Source of the DNA: Labrys sp. WJW
Lineage (GTDB): Bacteria; Pseudomonadota; Alphaproteobacteria; Rhizobiales; Labraceae
Direction of reading: 5' to 3'
NCBI RefSeq assembly: GCF_001676615.1
Contig: NZ_LYXZ01000087.1
Coordinates: forward strand, 1-44,474
DNA: 44,474 bases
Every line of letters starts with the position of its first letter. Position 1 is the first letter of the stretch. A program made the translations under genes and the position numbers. The notes below the pieces were generated by a model, which was given only the letters and a program-made list of their open reading frames with translations, was not told the DNA's origin and did no database searches. Shown in pieces: positions 25,318-33,017 of the stretch.

Positions 25318-25752
25318 CTGGAACGGAAAGCGCCCGAATCACTGCCCGGGCGAAATTCCCGCTCCGTTCAGCCATTGCCGGATGGGCATGGCGTGATCGG
25401 CGCCCCCCTCAGCCTCAACAGGGTTAAGGGCGAGCTTGGCCGACACCGGCAATGCGAGGAACGCGTTCCCATTTTGGGCCAGGCTTTCGGCGTTTCATGG
25501 TGAGCCATTAATGCCAGGAACGGCCTTTGAACGAAGCGGGAGCGAATCACCGACCGTCCTGCCGATTCCCATTCCGCAATCCCCCGAAAGCCTCGCGCCT
25601 GCTTCCCTTCGTCCATGACGAAAGCGCCGCAGCCACTTCCTTCCGGCCGACAGGGATTAATTCCCGGAATGGGCCACCCTGCCTGGTTTTTGGCAGCGTC
25701 GCTTAAGGCCTGGTACGCGCCTGGAACAAAGGGCGCCCGAATCACCGACTTC
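25318..25752. repeat. Degenerate intergenic repeats, three copies
   Basis: A motif approximating CTGGAACRAAGCGCCCG plus AATCACCGAC recurs at 25318-25345, 25527-25555 and 25721-25752, about 200 bases apart. The preceding 60 bases are also alike in the last two copies (TTCCC, TGGGCCA, then TTAAG/TGCC). A fourth copy is at 26385-26410. The 679-base stretch 25148-25826 has no convincing gene: reading frames are short and have no recognisable product. Function unknown. Confidence 0.55.
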
Positions 25753-25762
25753 GTTCGACAGC

Positions 25763-25792
25763 AAAACGGGCCGGTCCTGAGACCGGCCCGTG
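25763..25792 (-). terminator. Strong terminator of the Tyr/Arg-repeat gene
   Basis: ACGGGCCGGTC (25767-25777) and GACCGGCCCGT (25782-25792) form a perfect 11-bp stem with a 4-nt loop. On the minus strand it is followed by TTTTGCT, 34 bases after the stop of the gene at 25827. This is a classical Rho-independent terminator. Confidence 0.8.
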
Positions 25793-25826
25793 AACCACGT
25801 CACCTTTGAGTGACGAAGCCCACCTC

Positions 25827-26189
25827 CTACCAGCGATGCCAGCGGCGATGACCCCATCCCCAGCCCCGATGATGGTAATAGCGGGGGCGATAGTAGGGAC
25901 GGTAATAGGGTCGATAATAATGGCGCCTGTAGTAGGGACGATAATAGGGGCGATAATAATGGGGGCGGTAATAGTGGCGCCTGTAATAGGGGCGGTAATG
26001 GTAGCGGTAATAAGGACGCCAATGACGGCGATGGCGGATATTCTGGACCAAGCCGTTGCCCTGCGCCTGACTGTCGGCTCTGGTTTGACCGGCGGGGGCG
26101 ATGGGCATGGCCGATGAGCTTTGAGCGACCGCAAAGAAACCAATCGCAGCAAAGCAAGCCGCGAAGATCAACCCGATAGACGTTCTCAT
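25827..26189 (-). CDS. Secreted Tyr/Arg/His-repeat protein
   Basis: This 120-residue protein has an N-terminal signal peptide (MRTSIGLIFAACFAAIGFFAVAQ, cleavage near SSSAMP). After a linker of about 30 residues, a low-complexity domain is built from RPYYRPYYRRHYY-like units and ends WGWGHRRWHRW. The DNA is correspondingly a short-period repeat (about 25850-26020). I do not recognise a function; similar Tyr/His/Arg-rich exported proteins occur in Hyphomicrobiales. The exported part is very basic and aromatic, so binding to peptidoglycan, LPS, nucleic acid or metal is possible. It has its own strong terminator, which supports real expression. Confidence 0.75.
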   Translation of the reverse strand: MRTSIGLIFAACFAAIGFFAVAQSSSAMPIAPAGQTRADSQAQGNGLVQNIRHRRHWRPYYRYHYRPYYRRHYYRPHYYRPYYRPYYRRHYYRPYYRPYYRPRYYHHRGWGWGHRRWHRW

Positions 26190-26203
26190 CCTGCACTCTC
26201 CTT

Positions 26204-26256
26204 GAGCGTTTTACGATCCGGAAATAACGCCAGGCACCGTAAAGACGCGTCGAAAC
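26204..26256. repeat. Half copy of the two-palindrome element
   Basis: The sequence matches only the second palindrome, in reverse orientation (GAGCGTTTTACGAT to GTAAAGACGCGTCGAAAC), with a diverged centre. It lies immediately upstream of the Tyr/Arg-repeat gene (start 26189). The remainder of the gap to 26405 shows only the fourth degenerate motif at 26385. Confidence 0.55.
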
Positions 26257-26384
26257 AAATGAAGGTTTCTGGGCGTCGAATTTAGCAGGCCGCGGCTGAA
26301 CCGCAGCTGAACGAGACAGATGGATGTCCCGTAGCGGAACAACTTGGCTCTATCGCAGCCAACACTTTAGGAAAGTGAACAGCA

Positions 26385-26410
26385 CTGGAACGAAAAGCGA
26401 GCGAATCAGC
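26385..26410. repeat. Degenerate intergenic motif, copy 4
   Basis: CTGGAACGAAAAGCGAGCG followed by AATCAG resembles the motif repeated at 25318, 25527 and 25721. Its last bases overlap the 3' end of the cyclic-nucleotide-binding gene. Confidence 0.45.
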
Positions 26411-26879
26411 CTTCGTCGTCATGACTGTCGATGCCGATGCGGCGCAGGCGATCCTTGACGCTGGCCAGCTCGGCCGACATCTCCTGCACGCGCTGGCGAA
26501 CTTCATCAGCGATACGGGCCGCCGTCGCCGGATATTCCTCCAGCGTGCGCCTGAACATCTGGCGCGACACGCGCAGCACCACGCTGGCCTCCCGCGCGAT
26601 CGCCGTGGTGGGACGGCGGGTTTCCGACAACAGGGCCATCTCGCCGATCAGGGTGCCAGGTCCGACGATGGCGGTGGCGACGTCATCGTCGATCAGGGTG
26701 ATCGCGCCCGAGGCGACGACGAAGCCATATTCGGAGATGTCGTCCTTGCGAAACAGCGTGTCGCCGGCACGCAGCCGCCTGGTCTCGGACGAGAAGGCGA
26801 GCAGGCGCAGGGCATCACGGTCCATGGCGCGGAACAGCGCCACTCTTTCCAGCAATGCCATATCGTCTTCGAGCGCCAT
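26406..26879 (-). CDS. Cyclic nucleotide-binding domain protein without DNA-binding domain
   Basis: The 157-residue protein is essentially one Crp-like cNMP-binding domain: LLERVALFRAMDRDALRLLAFSSETRRLRAGDTLFRKDD, then GTLIGEMALLSETRRPTTAIAREASVVLRVSR, the phosphate-cassette region with the GEMALL and RRPTTA motifs. A helical tail follows (RQRVQEMSAELASVKDRLRRIG). No helix-turn-helix is present, so it is not a classical Crp regulator and may act by protein contact. ATG 26879 starts the domain. It lies downstream of an OmpR regulator gene on the same strand, with a palindromic repeat between them. Confidence 0.85.
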   Translation of the reverse strand: MALEDDMALLERVALFRAMDRDALRLLAFSSETRRLRAGDTLFRKDDISEYGFVVASGAITLIDDDVATAIVGPGTLIGEMALLSETRRPTTAIAREASVVLRVSRQMFRRTLEEYPATAARIADEVRQRVQEMSAELASVKDRLRRIGIDSHDDEG

Positions 26880-26934
26880 CTGCGGCCTTGGGTTCGGAAG
26901 GAAACGTCCTACGCGCAAACAATAATTCACACCA

Positions 26935-27012
26935 TCATTGCGAGCGTCGCGAAGCAATCCAGGCAAGGGCTGCTATCCCGGCCCCTTGATTGCTTCGCCG
27001 CGTTCGCAATGA
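26935..27012. repeat. Inverted-repeat element of the GTCATTGCGAGC family, copy 2
   Basis: Imperfect arms TCATTGCGAGCGTCGCGAAG (26935-) and ending CGCGTTCGCAATGA (-27012) flank a centre that itself contains an imperfect palindrome. It is related to 17589-17674 and sits between the response regulator and the cNMP-binding gene. Confidence 0.7.
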
Positions 27013-27048
27013 CGAGATTCCAGCCACACGATCAAGTGCCGTGAGATC

Positions 27049-27735
27049 TCACGGCACGAGCTTGTAGCCGCCGCCTTCGGTCACCAGCAAGGCCGCGTTG
27101 GAGGGATCTTTCTCGATCTTCTGCCGCAGGCGGTAGATATGGGTTTCGAGCGTATGGGTAGTCACGCCGGAATTGTAGCCCCAGACCTCCTGCAGCAGCA
27201 CGTCGCGCTGCACGGCCTTCTGCCCGGAACGGTAGAGATAGCGCAGGATCGAGGTTTCCTTCTCGGTCAGCCGGACCTTGGAACCCTTGTCGGTCAACAG
27301 GAGCTTGGAGGCCGGCTTGAAGGTGAAGGGGCCGATGTTGAACACGGCGTCCTCGCTCGTCTCATGCTGCCGAAGATGGGCGCGCACACGCGCCAGCAGC
27401 ACGGCAAAGCGAAAGGGCTTGACGACATAGTCGTTCGCGCCGGCTTCGAGGCCAAGAATGGTATCGGCATCGGAATCATGCCCCGTGAGCATGATGATCG
27501 GCGACTTGAAGCCGTTCTTGCGCAGGAGCTTGACCGCTTCCCGCCCGTCCATATCAGGCAGGCCGACATCCATGATCACCAGATCGAGATGGTCGGCCTT
27601 GGCGATCTGGACAGCGCGGCTGGCGGATTCGGCCTGCTCGATCTCGAACTCGTCATAGAGCGCCAATTGCTCGGCCAGCGCCTGGCGCAGTTCGTTATCA
27701 TCGTCGACGATCAGAATTTTGCGGCTGCCGGACAT
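27049..27735 (-). CDS. OmpR-family response regulator
   Basis: The 228-residue protein has a receiver domain (acidic pocket DDD at 11-13, phospho-acceptor Asp 56 in VIMDVGLPDMDG, Thr in MLTGHD, Lys in VVKPFR). The C-terminal winged helix includes VRLTEKETSILRYLYRSGQ, LLQEVWGYNSGVTTHTLETHIYRLRQKIE and LLVTEGGGYKLVP. This orthologue type is widely conserved in Hyphomicrobiales, but I know no settled gene name. No histidine kinase is adjacent, so it is an orphan regulator here. ATG 27735 begins the receiver domain. Confidence 0.93.
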   Translation of the reverse strand: MSGSRKILIVDDDNELRQALAEQLALYDEFEIEQAESASRAVQIAKADHLDLVIMDVGLPDMDGREAVKLLRKNGFKSPIIMLTGHDSDADTILGLEAGANDYVVKPFRFAVLLARVRAHLRQHETSEDAVFNIGPFTFKPASKLLLTDKGSKVRLTEKETSILRYLYRSGQKAVQRDVLLQEVWGYNSGVTTHTLETHIYRLRQKIEKDPSNAALLVTEGGGYKLVP

Positions 27736-27833
27736 GACATTCCCCAGAAGGCGGAAGCGATCGATCAGGAGGAATCTGCCTGGGCGCTCGGCGTGCGCGG
27801 CAGGAAACCCGGTATGCTTTCGCGCTTTGAATA

Positions 27834-27937
27834 CCAAAGCATAGCGCGTTTTAGCGAAAACGCCCTTTTGCTCCGGCTCTTTGTCTTGACGCGTCTTTAC
27901 GATTGTTGGTGATTCCGACAAATCGCAAAACGCTTTA
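27834..27937. repeat. Two-palindrome intergenic element, copy D
   Basis: This full copy (about 104 bp) includes AGCGCGTTTTAGCGAAAACGC and, at its end, AAATCGCAAAACGCTTTAG. It occupies the gap between the divergent response-regulator and L,D-transpeptidase genes, ending about 45 bases before the latter. Confidence 0.75.
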
Positions 27938-27983
27938 GCGCTCTATCGCATTATGACGGCGTGCGCCATGATTTGTGAATCGC

Positions 27984-28565
27984 ATGACGGCACTTTCGAC
28001 AGGGATTTGCGGTGAAAAATTTGGAAGTCGGCCCTTGAAGCGCAAGATCGATCTCATTCGCGTGCAGGCATCCCCGCTTTCGCGCAGCCGCGGCCGCCTG
28101 ACGGTGGGCGGAGTTTCCTATCCCTGCGTGTTGGGCCGCAGCGGCATTGCCGTCACCAAACGGGAAGGAGATGGCGTCACGCCCCGAGCCGTGCTGCCGC
28201 TCCGCGGCCTGTTCCAACGGCTCGACCGCGCCCCCCGCATTCCGAGCCAGCTGTCCTTCCGCGCCATTCGCCCTGAGGATGCCTGGTGTGACGACGTCTG
28301 CGACCGGCGCTACAACACGCTGATCCAGCGCCCCGTCGAGCAGAACGCCGAGGAAAGGCTGGCCCGCGGCGATCGCCTCTATGACGTGATCGTGCCGCTC
28401 GGCTGGAACGATGCACCGATCGTCAGAGGGCGGGGCAGCGCCATTTTCTGGCATGTCTCCCGCGAGAACAACGCGCCGACCGCCGGCTGCGTCGCCGTAG
28501 CGCCGGAGGTGTTCCGCAAGGTGCTGCCGAGATTGTCGCGCCATGCCGTGATGATCATCGACTGA
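27984..28565 (+). CDS. L,D-transpeptidase (YkuD) family protein
   Basis: L,D-transpeptidases cross-link peptidoglycan or attach proteins to it through an active-site cysteine. The protein of about 193 residues has the YkuD catalytic block SAIFWHVSRENNAPTAGCVAV (His and the nucleophilic Cys) and the YDVIVPLGWND segment. The start is uncertain: ATG 27984, GTG 27975 or TTG 28035 are in frame. No clear signal peptide is visible, unusual for a periplasmic enzyme but common in this small subgroup. It is divergent from the OmpR regulator, an arrangement conserved in related genomes. Confidence 0.85.
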   Translation: MTALSTGICGEKFGSRPLKRKIDLIRVQASPLSRSRGRLTVGGVSYPCVLGRSGIAVTKREGDGVTPRAVLPLRGLFQRLDRAPRIPSQLSFRAIRPEDAWCDDVCDRRYNTLIQRPVEQNAEERLARGDRLYDVIVPLGWNDAPIVRGRGSAIFWHVSRENNAPTAGCVAVAPEVFRKVLPRLSRHAVMIID

Positions 28566-28617
28566 CGGCTGCGTCGGACACGGGACGTCTGCGGATATTT
28601 CAGAGCAAGGATTATTG

Positions 28618-29064
28618 ATGAAGCAGATCATTTTCGCTGCAATCGGCTGTGCGATTGCCGCCATGGCTTTCGCCGATACGACGGCGGCCATGAGCATTCA
28701 GGACGCCGCCGCCGGCAGCTATGTCCGCCGGCAGAACGGCGAAGCCACGCTCGTCGTCAAGCGCAGCGGCGAGTATTGGCGGGTAAGCGCCGCCATCGGC
28801 GGCGTTCCGAACGGCGGTGCGACGGTTGCCGATTGCGGCTTCATTGCCGAGGGCTCGATCACGGGCGGCGCCTTCGACGGCAAGGTTACCCGGATCAACA
28901 TCGTGGCCGGCCTCGACGAAGAGGGCGAAGCGGCCAAACCCGGCCTCGGCTTCGCCTTCTCGCTCGGCAATGGCACGATCACGGTTCGCGGCGCCGATGC
29001 GGCATCCATCTGCGGCGGCGAGGGCAGCGTGATAGACGGCATCTACAAGCGCAGCAGCCGCTGA
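28618..29064 (+). CDS. Small exported protein of unknown function
   Basis: This 148-residue protein has a clear signal peptide (MKQIIFAAIGCAIAAMAFADTTAA) and a mature part predicted to be beta-rich (GSYVRRQNGEATLVVKRSGEYWRVSAAIGG, VADCGFIAEGSITGG, CGGEGSVIDGIYKRS). Two cysteines could form a disulfide. I do not recognise the family. ATG 28618 is chosen over the overlapping TTG 28615; AGCAAGG lies upstream. It is followed by another exported protein 73 bases later, possibly in the same transcript. Confidence 0.75.
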   Translation: MKQIIFAAIGCAIAAMAFADTTAAMSIQDAAAGSYVRRQNGEATLVVKRSGEYWRVSAAIGGVPNGGATVADCGFIAEGSITGGAFDGKVTRINIVAGLDEEGEAAKPGLGFAFSLGNGTITVRGADAASICGGEGSVIDGIYKRSSR

Positions 29065-29137
29065 CATCTGCGCTCTGCCGCCCGCTTTGCTCCCGATTCC
29101 GCTGCCCCTCCTTCGTCCTTACCCTGGAACATCCGCA

Positions 29138-29995
29138 ATGAAACGCCTGGCTTTCGGCATAGCCGCCCTGACCGTCCTCCACGCCCTGCCCGCTTACGCC
29201 ATCGACTGCAAGAAAGCCTCGACCTCGATCGAACGCCGCATCTGCGCCGACAAATCGTTGCGGCGGGCTGATGCCGCCATGGGCACTGCCTATGCCAGGA
29301 TCCTCAAGGCCAGCCAGGATCCCGAGATCCGCGCGATGCTGGTCGAGAGCCAGAAACATTGGCTGGCGCGGCGGGACCTTCGCCTCGACCAGGAGGACGG
29401 GGCGGAAAGTGCCGGCGATTCCGGCGAAGAAGCGCCCAAAAACAATCTCCTCAAGGCGATCGAGGCGCGCACCGCCGATTTGGCAGAGTTCTCCAAGACC
29501 GATCCCAAACTGCCGCGGCTGATCGAGATCGCAAACAGCCAGCGCCGGTTCAATGCCCAGTTCAGCGGCGGCCCCTTCGCCGGCTATAGCGCCGATTGCG
29601 ATTTTCTGCCGAGTGGCAGTGATCAGATCTATACCTGCCTGGGAACCCGCACCTATCAGAACAACGATAGGGTCTGCTCCGTGACGACGGACTTTGCCAC
29701 CAACGCGCTCTACACCACCCAGACGGTGGCGGAAGTCGTCGATGGCAAGCTCAAGACGATCGCGACCTGCGGCGACGAGAACGGCAACAGCCCCTGCCCC
29801 GACGGCCAGCCTTCCGCCGACCGGCATTGGACCGTCCAACCGGCCGCAAGCGCCAATGCCAGCGCCACGAACACGCCGTCGCCCAAGATCAGCGCCGATC
29901 TTGGCGAGGATGAGGATAGCCCCTGGCTGCACGCCTGCCTGACCGACAAGAGCTATCCCCTCGCCGATCCTGCCAGCGACGGCAGCAAGAAATAG
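29138..29995 (+). CDS. Exported LprI-like (DUF1311) protein with C-terminal extension
   Basis: The signal peptide (MKRLAFGIAALTVLHALPAYA) is followed by the LprI/DUF1311 pattern: IDCKKASTSIERRICADKSLRRADAAMGTAYARIL and RAMLVESQKHWLARRD, with conserved cysteines. Some members inhibit lysozyme, which would fit a cell-wall context, but this is not proven for the family. The 285-residue length includes about 160 residues beyond the domain, with four further Cys (SADCDFLPSG, YTCLGTRTY, VCSVTTDF) and a low-complexity tail. ATG 29138 is chosen because it starts the signal peptide. Confidence 0.8.
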   Translation: MKRLAFGIAALTVLHALPAYAIDCKKASTSIERRICADKSLRRADAAMGTAYARILKASQDPEIRAMLVESQKHWLARRDLRLDQEDGAESAGDSGEEAPKNNLLKAIEARTADLAEFSKTDPKLPRLIEIANSQRRFNAQFSGGPFAGYSADCDFLPSGSDQIYTCLGTRTYQNNDRVCSVTTDFATNALYTTQTVAEVVDGKLKTIATCGDENGNSPCPDGQPSADRHWTVQPAASANASATNTPSPKISADLGEDEDSPWLHACLTDKSYPLADPASDGSKK

Positions 29996-30057
29996 CGGTC
30001 CCACACCTCCCAACGAAGCATTATCGCAATAAGATCAACGGACTATGTAGGGCCTGC

Positions 30058-30170
30058 CATTCCCGGCGCCGCTGCAAGCGGCGGAAAGGGAATCCAGGGG
30101 CTAAAGGGATATATGCGTGGCCCCTGGATCCCCTTCCCGGAGCCAAAGGCTCCGCCGGGGATGACATGCG
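30058..30170. repeat. Intergenic palindromic repeat
   Basis: GGGAATCCAGGGGC (30088-30101) and GCCCCTGGAT (30120-30129) are the arms of an imperfect inverted repeat extending through TTCCCGGAGCC and GGCTCCGCCGGGG. It lies between the converging LprI-like and yggS genes and may work as a bidirectional terminator. This type of repeat is common in Hyphomicrobiales genomes. Confidence 0.6.
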
Positions 30171-30198
30171 CGATTTCCCGAAAAGCCCGGAAAAGGGC

Positions 30199-30861
30199 TC
30201 AGCGTGTCCCGAAGATGGCGCTGCCCACCCGCACATGGGTGGCGCCGACCTCGATGGCGGTCTCGAAATCGCTCGACATGCCCATGGAGAGCATCGAAAG
30301 CCCGTTGCGGGCGGCGATCTTGGCAAGCAGGGCGAAATGCGGCCCGGGTGACTGCTCGAACGGGGGGATGCACATCAGCCCGTCGATGGCGAGGCCGTAG
30401 TCATCCCGACAGGCCGCAATGAAGGCGTCGGCCTCCTGGGGGGCGACACCGGCCTTCTGGGCTTCCTCGCCGGTGTTGACCTGCACCAGCAGGCGCGGCG
30501 CCCTGCCTTGCCTGGCGATTTCCTTGGCGAGTGCCTGTGCCACCGAGGGGCGATCGACCGTATGGATCACGTCGAACAGGGCCACCGCTTCCTTGGCCTT
30601 GTTGGACTGTAGCGGGCCAATGAGGTGCAGCTCGACATCGGGATAGGCAGCCTTGAGATCAGGCCATTTGCCCTGTGCCTCCTGCACGCGGTTCTCACCG
30701 AAGACCCGCTGGCCCGCGGCAAGCACGGGCTCGATCGCTTCCGGCCCGAAGGTCTTGGAAACGGCGACCAGGGTCACCGAGCCGGCGGGGCGCAGCGCAT
30801 CGGCTTCAGCGCGGGCAATGGCAAGGCGAACCTCTGCAAGGCGGGCTGGAGCATCGGACAT
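30199..30861 (-). CDS. yggS: PLP homeostasis protein (YggS/PLPBP family)
   Basis: YggS-type proteins bind pyridoxal 5'-phosphate and buffer its level; they are single-domain TIM barrels without known catalytic activity. The 220-residue protein has the PLP lysine in TLVAVSKTFGPE (Lys 36), GENRVQEAQGKW, LHLIGPLQSNKAKEAV, VNTGEEAQKAGV, and the phosphate-binding SMGMSSDFETAIEVGATHVRVGSAIFG. All family signatures are present. ATG 30861 is chosen over an upstream in-frame start because MSDAPARL begins the family's N-terminal helix. Confidence 0.95.
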   Translation of the reverse strand: MSDAPARLAEVRLAIARAEADALRPAGSVTLVAVSKTFGPEAIEPVLAAGQRVFGENRVQEAQGKWPDLKAAYPDVELHLIGPLQSNKAKEAVALFDVIHTVDRPSVAQALAKEIARQGRAPRLLVQVNTGEEAQKAGVAPQEADAFIAACRDDYGLAIDGLMCIPPFEQSPGPHFALLAKIAARNGLSMLSMGMSSDFETAIEVGATHVRVGSAIFGTR

Positions 30862-30982
30862 GGCATGACTTCCAGAGAATGGCGAAAGGACGAAACAGGC
30901 CTCCGACATAATGGGACGGACGGGCTATGGCTACCGGAACCTCGCCGGACCATGCTAAAAGCCCTGCATGGACAAGGGTTGC

Positions 30983-31087
30983 CTAGAGCAAAGCGCGTTT
31001 GGACGAAAACGCTATTTTGCTCTAGCTCTTTGATTCGACGCGTCTTTGCGATTCTTGGTGAAACGACCAAATCACAAAACGCTTTGC
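30983..31087. repeat. Two-palindrome intergenic element, copy E
   Basis: The best full-length copy (105 bp): CTAGAGCAAAGCGCGTTT, then AAAACGC and TTTTGCTCTAG closing the first palindrome, then GACGCGTCTTTGCGATT and AAATCACAAAACGCTTTG forming the second. It ends 13 bases before the exported-protein start at 31101. Confidence 0.85.
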
Positions 31088-31100
31088 GGAGGGCAGGCTG

Positions 31101-31892
31101 ATGATGCAGTTCAAGGGGGCCAAATCTATCTTGGCAAGAAGCACCCTGGCAGCGCTCCTGATCTGCGGACTTGGGCAGGCAGCCTTCGCCCTCGACATCG
31201 GTCCGACCACGATATCCGTGCCGGTCTTCGGCATTCCCCTCGACATTCCGATCCAGGCTTCCCTCGACAGCAAGAGCGAGACCGACGGCGTCCAGCTCGA
31301 CCTCGCCGTCACCGGTGACCTGAAATCGCTGCAGGACAACGCCCTGGCGATCGCCCGCAAATTGCCGTTTCCGCAAGATGCCTGTGCCCGCAAGGGCCCC
31401 AATCTCGTGGTCAACTCAATTGATAGCGCCCATATTCGCGCCGAGGGCGACACGGCGGTGATCGACGTCGCCGGCAAGGTGACGGCCTGGGGTTGCGCCA
31501 AGGTGCTGGGGCAGAAGATCAAGACCAAGATCGCCACGGACAGGATTGCCATCACCATCCCGGTTGAGCTCTACATCCCGACGCCGCGCCAGGTGGCGCT
31601 ACGCGTGAAGGGAGAAGCCTCGATCAAGACCGGCGATCCGCAAATCACCGAAATCGCGACCGCCCTGCTCGGCAATCTCAACCAGCGCTTCACCGATGCC
31701 GTGGCCAAGGCCCTCGACAAGGACAAGGCCCGGGCCTCCGTGCCGGAGATACCGGGCCTCGACGTCAGGATCGAACGGGCCGTGTTCGCCCAGGATCAGG
31801 ACAGGCTCCTGGTCAAGGCCAAGGCCGATGGCCATGCCACCTCAGCTGCCTTCGAAAGCCTGATCGGGCTGGCAGGCCAGAAGGCGCCGTAA
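31101..31892 (+). CDS. Exported protein of unknown function
   Basis: This 263-residue protein has a signal peptide (about residues 10-30, LARSTLAALLICGLGQAAFA) and a mature part of alternating strands (PTTISVPVFGIPLDIPIQASLDS, VQLDLAVTGD) with a long amphipathic helix near IATALLGNLNQRFTDAVAKALDKDK. The repeated hydrophobic beta pattern suggests a lipid-binding or membrane-associated periplasmic fold, but I do not recognise the family. ATG 31101 (or ATG 31104) follows GGAGGG. Copy E of the repeat element lies directly upstream, so its leader is partly the repeat. Confidence 0.75.
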   Translation: MMQFKGAKSILARSTLAALLICGLGQAAFALDIGPTTISVPVFGIPLDIPIQASLDSKSETDGVQLDLAVTGDLKSLQDNALAIARKLPFPQDACARKGPNLVVNSIDSAHIRAEGDTAVIDVAGKVTAWGCAKVLGQKIKTKIATDRIAITIPVELYIPTPRQVALRVKGEASIKTGDPQITEIATALLGNLNQRFTDAVAKALDKDKARASVPEIPGLDVRIERAVFAQDQDRLLVKAKADGHATSAAFESLIGLAGQKAP

Positions 31893-31898
31893 GCAGCC

Positions 31899-33017
31899 TC
31901 AAAGCTGCTGCCTGAGCGTTTCCTGCACGGCCGAATCGAAGGAATCTGCCTTCTTCCTGCCCGACTTGGCGCGTTCCGCCGTGACGAAGGCATCGCGCTT
32001 GCGATTGATCTCGGCGAGCTTGTCCTGCAGGGCCTTGCGCTTGGCGAGTTGTTCCTCGACATAGGCCTTGCGCTCGGCGTCGGACTTGCCCTGCAGCACC
32101 TTGGGAAGCGCGGAGGCTGCAACCTTGTCGAGGCTCTGGCGGCCATTGGCAATGTCGGCGGTGAGATCCCCCTCGCCGGTCACAACCTCCTTGGGCCCGG
32201 CCTTCTTGCTGTAGAAACTGGAATTGTCGACCTGGGCCGGTGCCGGAGCCTGCTTGCGCAGGTCCATCTTGTTGCGGACGGCCTGCTGCCTCTCGCCATC
32301 GCCATAAGGCAGCACGGTGTCGTCGAGCGATTGCTGCAGTTGCAGGATGTCCTCGTCATAGGGTGTGGGCACTTCGACGATCTGGCCGCCATCCTGAGGG
32401 ATCGGCAAATAGCGGCCATTGCCGCGCCGGGCGATGTCCTGCCAGATCTGGCGGGTGTCGCCGGCATCGCCGGCCTGCACCGTGTTGACCACAATGCCCT
32501 TGGCCACGGCCGCCTTGACGACCTCGGGATAGCGCGGCGCGTTGGGGTAATCCATGTGGGGCGGCGCATCCCCCACCAGAAAGATGATCTTGCGGGTCTG
32601 TCCCCCGCTGCCCCATTGCAGGCTGCGGACAGCCTTGTCCAACGCCTCGTTCACGGATTCGGGCGTGTCTCCGCCACCATCGGCGGTGTATTGCACCAGA
32701 TCGCCATAGAGCCCCTGGATGTCGCCGGTGAGGGCATGGACATCCGTGACATAGGCATCGCCCCGGTCGCGGTAGCCGATCAAAGCCATGCGGATCTCCG
32801 CATCCGGATTGGCGTCGACAATGGCGTTGGCGATCGACCAGATCTTGCGTTTGGCGCCGTCGATCAGGCTCGCCATCGAGCCGGTGGTGTCGAGCACGAA
32901 GGCGACCTCGACGCGCGGGCGCGACTGCGCATCCGGAGCTGCGTAGGCAGGCAGGATCGGCATGGCGAGTGCAAGCAGGCTGGCCGTCGCGAAAGCGAGG
33001 CGAAGAGCGGATTTCAC
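31899..33017 (-). CDS. Periplasmic von Willebrand factor A domain protein
   Basis: The 372-residue protein has a signal peptide (cleavage near AYAAPDA) and a vWA domain with the metal-ion-dependent adhesion site DTTGSM at 43-48, the Thr/Asp of DGGGDTPESVNEAL, and the FLVGDAPPH strand. A basic, coiled-coil-like C-terminus follows (VEEQLAKRKALQDKLAEINRKRDAF). vWA proteins mediate metal-dependent protein contacts; the partner here is unknown. The stop nearly abuts the convergent exported-protein gene (31892). The 275-base gap to the divergent nucleoside hydrolase (33018-33292) has no feature I can name. Confidence 0.88.
   Translation of the reverse strand: MKSALRLAFATASLLALAMPILPAYAAPDAQSRPRVEVAFVLDTTGSMASLIDGAKRKIWSIANAIVDANPDAEIRMALIGYRDRGDAYVTDVHALTGDIQGLYGDLVQYTADGGGDTPESVNEALDKAVRSLQWGSGGQTRKIIFLVGDAPPHMDYPNAPRYPEVVKAAVAKGIVVNTVQAGDAGDTRQIWQDIARRGNGRYLPIPQDGGQIVEVPTPYDEDILQLQQSLDDTVLPYGDGERQQAVRNKMDLRKQAPAPAQVDNSSFYSKKAGPKEVVTGEGDLTADIANGRQSLDKVAASALPKVLQGKSDAERKAYVEEQLAKRKALQDKLAEINRKRDAFVTAERAKSGRKKADSFDSAVQETLRQQL

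Noticed and set aside
25850..26020. Short-period repeats suggestive of a CRISPR-like array.
   Set aside because: The repeats are in-frame codon repeats of a protein gene, with no unique spacers and no cas genes.
25806..26117. Plus-strand frame encoding a hydrophobic Gly/Ile/Val repeat resembling a glycine-zipper membrane protein.
   Set aside because: It is the shadow of the short-period repeat in the Tyr/Arg-repeat gene. The minus-strand frame has the signal peptide and the terminator.
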